From Acidobacteriota bacterium (GTDB lineage Bacteria > Acidobacteriota > Terriglobia > Terriglobales > Acidobacteriaceae), in the NCBI GenBank assembly GCA_021846945.1, contig JAJZVZ010000029.1:1-37365 (forward strand): a DNA stretch of 37,365 nucleotides. The letters are read 5' to 3'. The notes under the pieces were generated by a model, which had not been told where the DNA came from, made no database searches, and saw nothing but the letters and a program-made list of their open reading frames with translations. The first letter of the stretch is position 1, and the number at the start of each line of letters is the position of its first letter. Both the position numbers and the translations under genes were made by a program. Positions 9,254-17,716 of this stretch are shown here, piece by piece.

Positions 9254-10744
9254 ATGCCAGAGCAGGGGGAAATTGTGTCATTCTCGCAAAGATTTCGTGA
9301 AAACTGGATACGCCCAGCGTTGTTTTTCGGCAATAACCCCATCAGTCTTGCCGGTGGGGCCATTACGACTGCTTCGGGTATCACGGTTCTGGGGTACTGG
9401 GCGGCCCAATTGCTCGGACGGGGCACGGCCAACCCGTATTTGGGCATTATCTTTTCTCTGATTCTGCCGGCCCTTTTCATACTGGGACTGATCCTGATTC
9501 CAATCGGTCTTTTTCATCGTCGCACGGTGCTGCAAAAGGCCGGTCAGATTCCGGCGGAATTTCCCAAGATCGATCTCAACGACCGGGTCTTCCGGCACGG
9601 TTTGGACATCGTGTTCGTGGCCAGCATTCTCAACCTGCTGGTGGTGGCAATGGCCAGCTACCGCGGGGCCACCTACATGGACTCGCCGCGCTTCTGTGGG
9701 CAGTCGTGTCACGTGATGCTTCCGGAGTACACGGCGTATCAGATTTCGCCGCATTCGCATGTAGAGTGCGTGCAATGCCACATTGGTCCGGGGCTTCAGT
9801 CCTTTTTTGCCGCAAAGGTAGACGGCACCAAGCAGGTTCTGGAGGTTTCGCTCCATCCCTTTGCCAAGCTAGCCCCAAATATCATTCCAAATTATCCAAC
9901 GCCGATTCCGTCGCCGGTTACCAGCCTGCGCCCGGCGCGGGTCATCTGCGAGGGATGCCACACGCCAACGCGTTTTGATGGCGACAAGTTGCTGGTGTTG
10001 TCCAAATTTGCAGACGACGAACAGAACACGGAAACCCAGACTGTGTTGATTCTTCACCTTGGCGGCGAGGATTCGCTCTCGCATTTGACCGGCATTCACG
10101 GGGTTCACCTGGGTCATATCGAGTATGTGGCCACCGATCCGACCCGGACCACCATCCCGTGGGTTGAAAGGCAGGACGCCAATGGTTCGATGACGGTGTT
10201 CAGTTCTCTGCCGGCCGGCAGCGGCGTTCCTCAGGGAGAGCGCCGGGTGATGGATTGCATCGACTGCCACAATCGCGCGGCACATACCTTTGTCACGGCG
10301 GAAGAGGCGATCGACAATGCCATGGTGGATGGCGCGATCAGCCCCAGTCTGCCATGGGTGCATAAGGAAGGCCTGGTCCTGCTGAAGGCCAACTATCCCA
10401 GCCAGGCCGTGGCGCGGGCGCAAATTCCGGAGCACCTGACGGAGTTCTACCGCGCTGGAAATCCCGGGGTGCTCGCAAGCAAAGGCGTGCTTGTGAAGGA
10501 AGCGGGCACGGAACTGGCGACCCTTTACTGCCAGAACGTATTTCCTTTTATGAAGGCGACCTGGGGAACGCATCCCAACCACATCGGACACATGACCTAT
10601 CCCGGTTGTTTCCGCTGCCACGACGGCAACCACATGGCGAAGGATGGTTCGAGCATCACGCAGGATTGCGCGGCGTGCCACAATCTGCTGTCCGTGGATG
10701 AGGCAAAGCCCAAGGTTCTCTCGGATCTGGGAATTCAGCAATAG
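9254..10744 (+). CDS. Membrane-anchored hexahaem cytochrome, NapC/NirT-like
   Basis: This protein of about 496 residues has three hydrophobic segments in its first 140 residues (about 32-55, 64-88 and 118-135), followed by a periplasmic cytochrome region. Five standard CxxCH sites start at C172, C232, C335, C452 and C472. The first haem site has the unusual spacing C148-GQS-C152-H153 followed by M155 (CGQSCHVM). The order of an altered first site plus methionine, then HVECVQCHIGPG, resembles the NapC/NirT/NrfH quinol-oxidising module, whose first haem is CxxCHxM. The role suggested is to take electrons from membrane quinol and pass them to periplasmic cytochromes. Start at ATG 9254; no good Shine-Dalgarno sequence is seen. 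It closes the cytochrome block. Confidence 0.87.
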   Translation: MPEQGEIVSFSQRFRENWIRPALFFGNNPISLAGGAITTASGITVLGYWAAQLLGRGTANPYLGIIFSLILPALFILGLILIPIGLFHRRTVLQKAGQIPAEFPKIDLNDRVFRHGLDIVFVASILNLLVVAMASYRGATYMDSPRFCGQSCHVMLPEYTAYQISPHSHVECVQCHIGPGLQSFFAAKVDGTKQVLEVSLHPFAKLAPNIIPNYPTPIPSPVTSLRPARVICEGCHTPTRFDGDKLLVLSKFADDEQNTETQTVLILHLGGEDSLSHLTGIHGVHLGHIEYVATDPTRTTIPWVERQDANGSMTVFSSLPAGSGVPQGERRVMDCIDCHNRAAHTFVTAEEAIDNAMVDGAISPSLPWVHKEGLVLLKANYPSQAVARAQIPEHLTEFYRAGNPGVLASKGVLVKEAGTELATLYCQNVFPFMKATWGTHPNHIGHMTYPGCFRCHDGNHMAKDGSSITQDCAACHNLLSVDEAKPKVLSDLGIQQ

Positions 10745-10853
10745 AGCCGGTTGCAGGAGCGGTGCGGCGCATGCCGGGGGGTGGTTGTGCTGGTGCGTCA
10801 GCGCCCGAGGCCAACATGGTAGGCTGAGCATTGCAGAAGGAGACTGGCTCTTC

Positions 10854-12320
10854 GTGCATATGCGGCATCCCTATCATTTCAATCTCATCGCAGCGGCCCA
10901 TGCAGCCATGATCGAGCACGGCTTCCAGCCGGATTTTCCGGAGGGAACCGGCGCTGAACTGGCCGCAATTCAAGCGCGGCCCGACGCGCACCTTGCGCCG
11001 GGCGTCGAGGACCTGCGCAGTTTGCTCTGGTCGTCGATCGACAACGACACGTCAAAGGATCTGGACCAGATTGAGTGGGCCGAGGCGCTGCCTGACGGGC
11101 GCATCCGCATCCTCATCGGCGTGGCCGATGTGGATGCGCGGGTTCACCAGGGCACGGTGATTGACGGTCATGCCCGCAGCGAGACCACCTCGGTGTACAC
11201 GGGCGTGAAGGTTTTTCCGATGCTGCCGGCGGAACTTTCCGAGGGCATCACGTCGCTGAACGAAGAGGAAGATCGCGCGGCAGTGGTCATCGAATATACG
11301 GTGGACACGGCGGGCGTGGTCTCCGGCGGCAAGGCGTACCGGGCGATTGTGCGCAACCGGGCGCAGCTCGCTTACAACAGTGTCGGAGCCTGGCTTGAGG
11401 GTCAAGGACCAGCGCCGGCCAAGGTCGCAGCCAGCGCCAAACTGGCGGCGCAGCTCAAGCTGCAGGATGAAGCCGCGCAGCGCATGCTGGGCTGCCGCTT
11501 TCAGCATGGAGCGCTCGATCTCGAAACCATAGAAACCCGGCCGGTGATGCTGGCCGAAGAGGCGGTCGAGATCGCGCGCCTTGAAAAGAGTCGCGCCACG
11601 GCGCTCATTGAGGAGTTTATGGTGGCGGCCAACGGGGTCATCGCCCGGCTTTTCGATGAGTCCGGCATGGCATCAATCCGGCGCGTAGTGCGTACGCCGA
11701 AGCGCTGGAACCGCATTGTGGAGCTGGCCGCAGGGCTGGGGACAAGCCTGCCCGCCGACCCCGATTCGAAGGCGCTGAACGATTTCCTTCTCCAGCAGAA
11801 GCGGAAGGATCCCGACCACTTTCCGGATCTCTCGCTGGCCGTGGTCAAGCTGATGGGCCCGGGCGAATACGTGCTGGTGAAGCCGGTTGAGGTTTCGCCG
11901 GGCCACTTCGGTTTGGCCGTGCAGGATTACACGCACTCCACCGCCCCCAACCGGCGCTATCCCGACGTGGTGACGCAGCGGCTGCTGAAGGCGTGGATGA
12001 GCCATTCTCCGCCGCCCTACCCCGAGGCGGCGCTCGATGCCATTGCCTTGCGCTGCACGCAGATGGAAGACGCCGCGCGCAAGGTCGAGCGCGAGATGCA
12101 GAAGCGTATCGCCGCGGTAGTGCTCGCAAAGCATATCGGCCAGAGCTATCGGGCAATTGTCACGGGTGTGAACCAGTACGGCGCCTTTGTGCGCACGCTC
12201 GATCCGCACGTGGAGGGCATGCTGGTGCAGGGCGGCAAGGGTCTGGACGTGGGCGACCGGGTGACCGTGAAGCTCGTCTCTACCGATCCCGAGCGCGGGT
12301 TCGTCGATTTCGCGGTGTGA
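10854..12320 (+). CDS. RNase II/R-family exoribonuclease with S1 domain
   Basis: This protein of about 488 residues is built from an RNB catalytic domain and a C-terminal S1 RNA-binding domain (YRAIVTGVNQYGAFVRTLDP onwards). The RNB signature is IDNDTSKDLDQ at about residues 62-72. Compared with the four-aspartate metal site of E. coli RNase II (D201, D207, D209, D210), the first three are kept and the last is Q. The later RNB motif HSTAPNRRYPDVVTQRLL is present. N-terminal cold-shock domains are absent, so it is shorter than E. coli RNase II or R. It would degrade RNA 3' to 5' in the cytoplasm. AGAAGGAG at 10835-10842 favours the GTG at 10854; ATG 10860 is the alternative. It begins about 110 bp after the cytochrome gene and is probably functionally unrelated to it. 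Confidence 0.88.
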   Translation: MHMRHPYHFNLIAAAHAAMIEHGFQPDFPEGTGAELAAIQARPDAHLAPGVEDLRSLLWSSIDNDTSKDLDQIEWAEALPDGRIRILIGVADVDARVHQGTVIDGHARSETTSVYTGVKVFPMLPAELSEGITSLNEEEDRAAVVIEYTVDTAGVVSGGKAYRAIVRNRAQLAYNSVGAWLEGQGPAPAKVAASAKLAAQLKLQDEAAQRMLGCRFQHGALDLETIETRPVMLAEEAVEIARLEKSRATALIEEFMVAANGVIARLFDESGMASIRRVVRTPKRWNRIVELAAGLGTSLPADPDSKALNDFLLQQKRKDPDHFPDLSLAVVKLMGPGEYVLVKPVEVSPGHFGLAVQDYTHSTAPNRRYPDVVTQRLLKAWMSHSPPPYPEAALDAIALRCTQMEDAARKVEREMQKRIAAVVLAKHIGQSYRAIVTGVNQYGAFVRTLDPHVEGMLVQGGKGLDVGDRVTVKLVSTDPERGFVDFAV

Positions 12321-12594
12321 GTGCTCCTGAGCAGGAACGGAAAGCAAAGAAAATACGAAACGAATATGCACTGAATGGTGCGGTGAAGGCCAAACCGGGA
12401 GAGAGAGAAACTGTGTCCGCAAATCGTGTTTCTGCGTCTAACTATCAAGTGGTGTTCTCGCGCAGGGCAAGATGAGCGTCGGGGTGCATGCGGCCAAGAG
12501 AGCCTCACACGGTTTCCATCAACGGCAGCCCAGCATCGAGGATGACTTTCCAAGAGATGCCCGAACGGGCGCCGATTCCATAGCAGGTGAATAG

Positions 12595-13431
12595 ATGCGT
12601 TTTGGTTCTTTTCTTATTCGAGCGGCGCTCTTGTGTGGCATCGCCCTGGTGGGGTTACCCTTGCATGTTTATCCGGAGGATTCCGCATCCGGCGCGGGAA
12701 GCGCCAGCGCCGCCGCGCTTCCGGATGCGCCTTCGCCGCAGATTTCCGATTCACAAGACGAGGGTCAACCGACCGGATCCGGCCAGGGCCAGGCCGGCCC
12801 AAAAACCGGCTCCGATGCGGCGGCCAAGAAGCCAGTACCGCCTCCGCAGCCCAAGCGCATTCTCGGCGTGATGCCGAACTATCGCGCGGTGAGTGCCGAT
12901 GTGCTTCCTCCACCGCCGACGCCGCGCGAGGCTTTTGTGATCGCCACTCAAGACACCTTTGATTACTCTGCCTTTGTATTTGTGGGTATTACGTCGCTGC
13001 TGGCTGAGGGAGACGGCGCCCACCCCCAGCTCGGCAAAGGCGTGCCGGGTTTCTGGGCCTACTACTGGCGCGGCTTTCTCGATAAAGCAGGTGGCAACTA
13101 CCTGGTCGTCTACGCCTTCCCGACAGTACTGCACGAGGACGAGCGTTACTACGCTATGGGCGAGGGCGGGATCTGGAAGCGCGGCGTCTATTCGGCAACC
13201 CGCGTTCTGATTACGCCGAATTACCAGGGAAAGAACGTCTTCAATGCGGCGGAGATTCTGGGCCGCGGCATCTCCCAGGCGATCTCATTGACTTATTATC
13301 CCAGCCAGACACAGACAGCCAGCGGCTATACGGCCAAGTTCGCATACGCCGTGGGGCGGGATGCACTCACCAACGTGTTTCGCGAGTTCTGGCCCGATAT
13401 TTCAGCCCATGTGTTGCACCGGCACAAGTGA
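12595..13431 (+). CDS. Secreted protein of unknown function, tandem paralogue A
   Basis: This 278-residue exported protein has a signal peptide (FLIRAALLCGIALVGLPLHVY), then a Pro/Ala/Ser/Gly-rich linker containing AALPDAPSPQ. A globular or membrane-associated domain begins at KRILGVMPNYRAV (about residue 85). Recognisable segments are FPTVLHEDERYYAMG, ISLTYYPS and the C-terminal FREFWPDISAHVLHRHK. The next gene shares these landmarks in the same order, so the two are paralogues. I do not recognise a characterised family; similar proteins occur in acidobacteria as uncharacterised exported proteins (recollection). AGGTG lies a few nt before the ATG. Confidence 0.8.
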   Translation: MRFGSFLIRAALLCGIALVGLPLHVYPEDSASGAGSASAAALPDAPSPQISDSQDEGQPTGSGQGQAGPKTGSDAAAKKPVPPPQPKRILGVMPNYRAVSADVLPPPPTPREAFVIATQDTFDYSAFVFVGITSLLAEGDGAHPQLGKGVPGFWAYYWRGFLDKAGGNYLVVYAFPTVLHEDERYYAMGEGGIWKRGVYSATRVLITPNYQGKNVFNAAEILGRGISQAISLTYYPSQTQTASGYTAKFAYAVGRDALTNVFREFWPDISAHVLHRHK

Positions 13432-13476
13432 TTCTGAGAGGCAAGGGACGATTTACCATTCTTGTTGGGGAGGCGA

Positions 13477-14424
13477 ATGCGCGCATGTCTTTCTTTGATC
13501 CCCGGCGGACTCGCGACCGGGCTTCTTCTGGCGGCTTTATCGCTTCCTCTGTTTGCACAAGAGCCCGGCCATGAATCGGCGGGCCGTGCGCCTGCAATGA
13601 GCACTGCAAGCGCGATTCCGGATGCGCCTGCGCCTCAGCTTGAGCCGACTGACGCGAAAGCGGAGGAGAACACCGCGCAGCAGGGAAGCTCCAACTCGCA
13701 ATTGCCTGCCCAGCCAGCCCAGGCGCAGGAAAGCCGGCACCAAAAGGCTGCGGAGCAGCTCAAGGAAGAAGAAAGACAGCGCGTTGTGGGAATCGTTCCC
13801 GACTTCGGCGTCACCTACCACAGCGATGCCGTCAGCCTGAGCGCGGGCCAGAAGATGCAACTGGCCGTGCGCTCCGCAGTGGACCCGTTTACATTTGTCG
13901 CCGCATTCCTGGTGGCGGGCATGAACGAGGCGCTGGACGAGGATAGCGGATTCGGTTGGGGCGCCGAGGGCTTTGGCAAGCGTTCGGGCGCGGCTTATCT
14001 TGACGCCTTCGATGGCGACATCCTTGCCAGCGGCGTCCTGCCGGTGCTCTTCCATCAGGATCCGCGCTATTTCCGTCTGGGGCATGGCAGCTTCCACCAC
14101 CGGCTGTTCTATGCCGTGGCTGCCAGCTTCATCTGCAAGCACGACAATACGGGCAGGTGGGAGCCGAACTACTCGAATATCGGGGGCAACCTCGCCGCCG
14201 GGGCGATCTCAAATCTCTACTACCCGTCAGGGGACTCCGGTTGGGGACGGACCATCGGCAATGGGATGATCGTGACTACCGAAGGAACGCTGGGCGGGAT
14301 CTTTGATGAGTTCTGGCCGGACATTTCACGGAAGGTGCTGCACAGGGATCCGACAAACGGACTGGATGCGCAGATGCGGGCGGCCGATCAGGCACGAAGA
14401 CAGGCGACGCAACATGGAAGGTAG
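13477..14424 (+). CDS. Secreted protein of unknown function, tandem paralogue B
   Basis: This 315-residue exported protein is homologous to the preceding gene. It has a signal peptide (GLATGLLLAALSLPLFAQ), a low-complexity linker with AIPDAPAPQ and many Gln/Glu/Ala residues, then RVVGIVPDFGVTYH. The shared landmarks are LPVLFHQDPRYFRLGHG, ISNLYYPS and FDEFWPDISRKVLHRD. It differs from paralogue A by a longer charged linker and by a C-terminal tail rich in Arg, Ala and Gln. GGGGAGG lies just upstream of ATG 13477, with close spacing; a TTG at 13462 in frame is the alternative. The gap after paralogue A is 45 bp, so co-transcription is likely. Function unknown; an envelope location is inferred. 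Confidence 0.8.
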   Translation: MRACLSLIPGGLATGLLLAALSLPLFAQEPGHESAGRAPAMSTASAIPDAPAPQLEPTDAKAEENTAQQGSSNSQLPAQPAQAQESRHQKAAEQLKEEERQRVVGIVPDFGVTYHSDAVSLSAGQKMQLAVRSAVDPFTFVAAFLVAGMNEALDEDSGFGWGAEGFGKRSGAAYLDAFDGDILASGVLPVLFHQDPRYFRLGHGSFHHRLFYAVAASFICKHDNTGRWEPNYSNIGGNLAAGAISNLYYPSGDSGWGRTIGNGMIVTTEGTLGGIFDEFWPDISRKVLHRDPTNGLDAQMRAADQARRQATQHGR

Positions 14425-14544
14425 AGGCTACGCTGATTTAGAGATCAAAGCACTCGCCAAAGCGCAATACGCAGGCGTTCCCGGCTGCTACTACGGATGC
14501 CCACGATTGTAAGCGCATTGCTCAGAAGGCAACCCCCGATCTTG

Positions 14545-15756
14545 CTACTGTCCATCGTTCATCGGTCTGATGGCCGTATGCCGCCTTCCCAGGTGATACG
14601 CGAGTCCAATGTTGTAAGTCATCGAATCGAGCCCGGGATTGCTCGGGACGATAAACGCATTTGAAAAATGGAAGAAGAGAAACCCGGTGCGAAGATCCCA
14701 TCGGTCTGTCAGTTTGAACTGAACCCCCAAGCTCTCCTGGAGCGTGAAGTTCTCGTACGAGGCGTACTGCGAGAGCGCCTTTTTAGTGAAGACGATCAGG
14801 CCGCCTTTGATCAGGTAATAGGGCTTGACGCGTTTATCGCTGAACCACATCATGCGCAGTCCTGCGGGCGAGACCTCCAGGCCCGCAACATGCTCACGAT
14901 TGGTGGTCAGCGGATCACCCCACTCGTCGGTTTTACTCGGCTGGGTGAGAATCGCCACCGGCAGGAGATCGGCGCTATAGTCCATCTGTGCTCCAAGAAA
15001 CGTTCCCCAGGAGTTCCTGTCATACTCCACACCGGCGAGGTGGATGTTGCTCCACCATGAGTCGGCGTAAAGATGGAAGTGACCGAAAGAGCCGATCCCC
15101 TCGTAGACCAGCTCGCTTTTTACGGGCTGGCGTTCAAAGTCGTTACTGCCGCCGGCATTGCCGGACGCAGATTGGAGATGGGGGGTCCAAACCAGCCCCG
15201 TGGAGAAGCGGCCAAAATTGCTGGGCAAACCCGGTATCCGGTAAGGGAGCTGATAGGCCAGGCTCTGGTACAGAGCAAAATTCGTATATTGGTAGTCACC
15301 TTCGAAACGAAGCGCGAGGTGCTTGCTCATCGGTGTGTCCACACCACCACCCAACAGCGTGGAGAAGGATGCAGTGCTTCCCGGCGAACGGTTTGCGCCC
15401 CAGTTCTGATTCAACCCCACATCGCCGAACAGGGCTTCGCCGAAGATCCTCTCCCTGCCGAGATGGTGTCCGTACTCGCCGCCAGCCATGATGGAAAATG
15501 CATGCTGCGGGGCGCCGAGGTTATTTCCGTTAAAGGCCGAGAAGTCGAGTTTTGGCCGCAGGTGGTGCCAGGCGGGAAAAGCAAGAGACGTTTCCCAGCC
15601 CAGCAAGGGCTGACGCGCGCCCGGAACACCATTAAACGTATTCGTAAGAGAAGTAAAGCCGCCAAAAATCTGATAGGAGGCTGAGGCGCTGGATTGCGCC
15701 TCCGATGCCACGGCAAAGAGGCACAGCGCAAACAGGGTGAAAATGCGAGTCATCAT
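14545..15756 (-). CDS. Outer-membrane barrel protein with C-terminal PagL-like lipid A deacylase domain
   Basis: This protein of about 403 residues has a signal peptide (MTRIFTLFALCLFAVASEAQ). The first half (about residues 22-200) looks like a small OmpA/porin-type barrel: YQIFGGFTSLTNTFNG, a central FSIMAGGEYGHHLG and FSTGLVWTPHLQ. The second half (about 215-403) resembles PagL, the outer-membrane lipid A 3-O-deacylase. It carries FFHFSNAFIVPSNPGLDS near the C-terminus, with H363, S365 and D377 spaced like H126, S128 and E140 of Pseudomonas aeruginosa PagL. The acid is Asp instead of Glu. PagL itself is only about 150-190 residues, so this is an apparent two-barrel fusion. The ATG at 15756 or 15753 fits the signal peptide; upstream Met codons do not. 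It is convergent with paralogue B. Confidence 0.75.
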   Translation of the reverse strand: MMTRIFTLFALCLFAVASEAQSSASASYQIFGGFTSLTNTFNGVPGARQPLLGWETSLAFPAWHHLRPKLDFSAFNGNNLGAPQHAFSIMAGGEYGHHLGRERIFGEALFGDVGLNQNWGANRSPGSTASFSTLLGGGVDTPMSKHLALRFEGDYQYTNFALYQSLAYQLPYRIPGLPSNFGRFSTGLVWTPHLQSASGNAGGSNDFERQPVKSELVYEGIGSFGHFHLYADSWWSNIHLAGVEYDRNSWGTFLGAQMDYSADLLPVAILTQPSKTDEWGDPLTTNREHVAGLEVSPAGLRMMWFSDKRVKPYYLIKGGLIVFTKKALSQYASYENFTLQESLGVQFKLTDRWDLRTGFLFFHFSNAFIVPSNPGLDSMTYNIGLAYHLGRRHTAIRPMNDGQ

Positions 15757-15897
15757 TCCGGTTTCCACACAGCGATATTTTTTCCGCCGCACTTACGCCA
15801 GCCTTGCACTCGGTCCACGCGTTCACCGATCCCTCTCATCAAAGGACATGCTGTTGACCTCCACATCCACATGATCGAATCCATGTGATTGAAGTTG

Positions 15898-16203
15898 ATG
15901 TCAATGCGGGGCTTTAGTCTGGCCGAAGGCGACCATCGTAGTTCGGGTGGCCGCGTGGCGCAAACTGCCGGCTTTCCGTCGTTATATCTTGTGCCGGCGG
16001 TTTCGTCCGCCGACCGTACGCCCACCGCCTTGCCGCCGGTAGTCATTCAGTTGGATGCCGGCACGAACCTCCGAGCATATCTTGATCATTTTGAGGCGAT
16101 GCGAACTGCGCCGCCTTTGCCGGTCATCCCGGTTCAAAGCGAGGAAGTCCAGGCAAAGCGCAGGACACGGCTGCTGCGGAGCAGGCTCGACCGTTCTTTG
16201 TGA
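15898..16203 (+). CDS. Possible small hypothetical protein
   Basis: This is an open frame of 101 codons from ATG 15898, with further possible starts at TTG 15889 and ATG 15904. The product begins MSMRGFSLAEGDHRSSGG, has a proline-rich middle (APPLPVIPV) and ends in a basic tail (QAKRRTRLLRSRLDRSL). No family is recognised, no signal peptide or good ribosome-binding site is visible, and an open frame exists on the opposite strand too. It sits in the 514-bp gap between the PagL-like gene and the sugar porter. Nearby at 15868-15887 is an inverted repeat, CACATG-N8-CATGTG, which could be an operator. If this frame is not real, the gap is a long divergent regulatory region. Confidence 0.28.
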   Translation: MSMRGFSLAEGDHRSSGGRVAQTAGFPSLYLVPAVSSADRTPTALPPVVIQLDAGTNLRAYLDHFEAMRTAPPLPVIPVQSEEVQAKRRTRLLRSRLDRSL

Positions 16204-16270
16204 AGTGATTTAAGCTTGACATTCAAATGAAATACTACTGGTCTCTGCAAAAGGATATCTGCCCCGCGTC

Positions 16271-17716
16271 ATGATCGGCCCCATGCCCGCTTCCGAAACA
16301 GGCGCGCAACGCGAAGGCCGCGTTGGCTCCGCCTATTTATGGATAGCCGCGTCGGCGGGCGCGCTGGGCGGCCTATTGTTTGGCTATGACTGGGTTGTCA
16401 TCGGCGGAGCGAAGCCGTTCTATGAGATTTACTTTCATCTCGACCGGCCGGAGCTTCAGGGATGGGCCATGAGCTGCGCGCTGATCGGTTGCCTGATCGG
16501 CGCGATGAGCTCCGGCAGCCTCAGCAACGGTCTGGGCCGGAAGCGGCTGCTCACGCTGGCGGCCACGGTATTCGCGATTTCCTCTCTCGGGACCGGGCTG
16601 GCCTCCCGCTTCAGCGTCTTTGTCGTGTGGAGAATCCTGGGCGGTTATGCAATCGGCCTCGCTTCGGGGATCTCTCCCATGTATATTGCCGAGATTTCGC
16701 CGGCGCGGCTGCGCGGCCGGCTGGTTTCTCTGAACCAGATGGCGATTGTCTCCGGAATTCTGCTGGCGCAGGTGGTGAACTGGCTGATTGCCCGGCCGGT
16801 GCCGGCGGGCGCCACGGCACAGCAGATTCTGGTTTCGTGGAATGGGCAGTGGGGATGGCGATGGATGTTCGCGGTAACGGCAATTCCTTCCCTGCTTTTC
16901 CTGGCGGCCACCTTCCTGGTGCCGGAGAGCCCGCGCTGGCTGGCCACCAAAGGGCGCGAGGCAGAGGCGCAGCGCGCGCTGGAGCGGCTCGGTGGGCCGG
17001 AGTATGCACGGCACGTCTTGAAGGACTTCAAAGAAGTGAGCGGCGAGCAGTCGCGCGGTACGGCGTGGCGCGAGCTGGCCGCGCCGGGGATGGGCAAGGT
17101 GCTGCTGCTGGGCGTTCTGCTGGCGGTTTTGCAGCAGTGGTGCGGCATCAACGTGATCTTCAATTACGCGCAGGAGATTTTTGCCGCGGCCGGCTACCAG
17201 ATCTCCGGAATCCTCTTCGACATTGTCATTACGGGCGCGGTGAATGTGGCTTTTACGATCGTTGCGTTTGGCGCCATTGATCGCTTCGGCAGGCGCTTTC
17301 TGCTGCTCACCGGCGCCACGGGACTGGTGCTGATCTACGCGGTTCTCGGCGCGTGCTACCATCTGCATCTTCGTGGAACGCCGATGCTGCTGCTGGTGCT
17401 TGCCGCGATTGCCTGCTACTCCATGTCGCTGGCGCCGGTGACGTGGGTGGTGATCGCGGAGATCTTTCCCAACCGCATTCGCGCCGGGGCGATGTCGATT
17501 TCCGTCGCGGCGTTGTGGATGGCGTGTTTTGTACTCACATACACATTTCCGCTCTTGAATGCGGGCCTGGGCGCGGCGGGGAGCTTCTGGACCTTTGCCG
17601 CTATCTGCCTGGCGGGCCTGCTCTATCTTTACTTCCGCCTGCCGGAAACGCAGGGAAAGACGCTGGAGGAGATTGAGACATGGCTGCGTTCCAGCCGGGG
17701 AGAGGTGAAGGGATGA
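16271..17716 (+). CDS. Sugar porter family MFS transporter
   Basis: This 481-residue inner-membrane protein has the layout of twelve-helix sugar:proton symporters such as XylE and GalP. Family signatures are GGLLFGYDWVVIGGAKPFY in helix 1, the helix 4-5 region with GISPMYIAEISPARLRGRL, PESPRWLATKGREAEAQ before the central cytoplasmic loop, QQWCGINVIFNYAQEIF in helix 7 and the ending RLPETQGKTLEEIE. It probably imports a monosaccharide by proton symport. Its stop overlaps the ATG of the GH5-like gene (ATGA), and that gene overlaps the GH59 gene the same way. The transporter therefore likely takes up the sugar these exported glycosidases release, perhaps galactose (inference). The substrate cannot be read from the sequence. 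Confidence 0.93.
   Translation: MIGPMPASETGAQREGRVGSAYLWIAASAGALGGLLFGYDWVVIGGAKPFYEIYFHLDRPELQGWAMSCALIGCLIGAMSSGSLSNGLGRKRLLTLAATVFAISSLGTGLASRFSVFVVWRILGGYAIGLASGISPMYIAEISPARLRGRLVSLNQMAIVSGILLAQVVNWLIARPVPAGATAQQILVSWNGQWGWRWMFAVTAIPSLLFLAATFLVPESPRWLATKGREAEAQRALERLGGPEYARHVLKDFKEVSGEQSRGTAWRELAAPGMGKVLLLGVLLAVLQQWCGINVIFNYAQEIFAAAGYQISGILFDIVITGAVNVAFTIVAFGAIDRFGRRFLLLTGATGLVLIYAVLGACYHLHLRGTPMLLLVLAAIACYSMSLAPVTWVVIAEIFPNRIRAGAMSISVAALWMACFVLTYTFPLLNAGLGAAGSFWTFAAICLAGLLYLYFRLPETQGKTLEEIETWLRSSRGEVKG

Noticed and set aside
10644..10853. Upstream extension of the RNB exoribonuclease into the cytochrome gene
   Set aside because: It would overlap the C-terminal haem sites of the hexahaem protein. 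A good ribosome-binding site lies before GTG 10854.
15753..16046. Minus-strand 97-codon frame upstream of the PagL-like gene
   Set aside because: No family, no ribosome-binding site, and it overlaps the PagL-like start region.
16216..16221. TTGACA as a -35 box before the sugar porter
   Set aside because: No acceptable -10 hexamer is found at 16-18 nt spacing.
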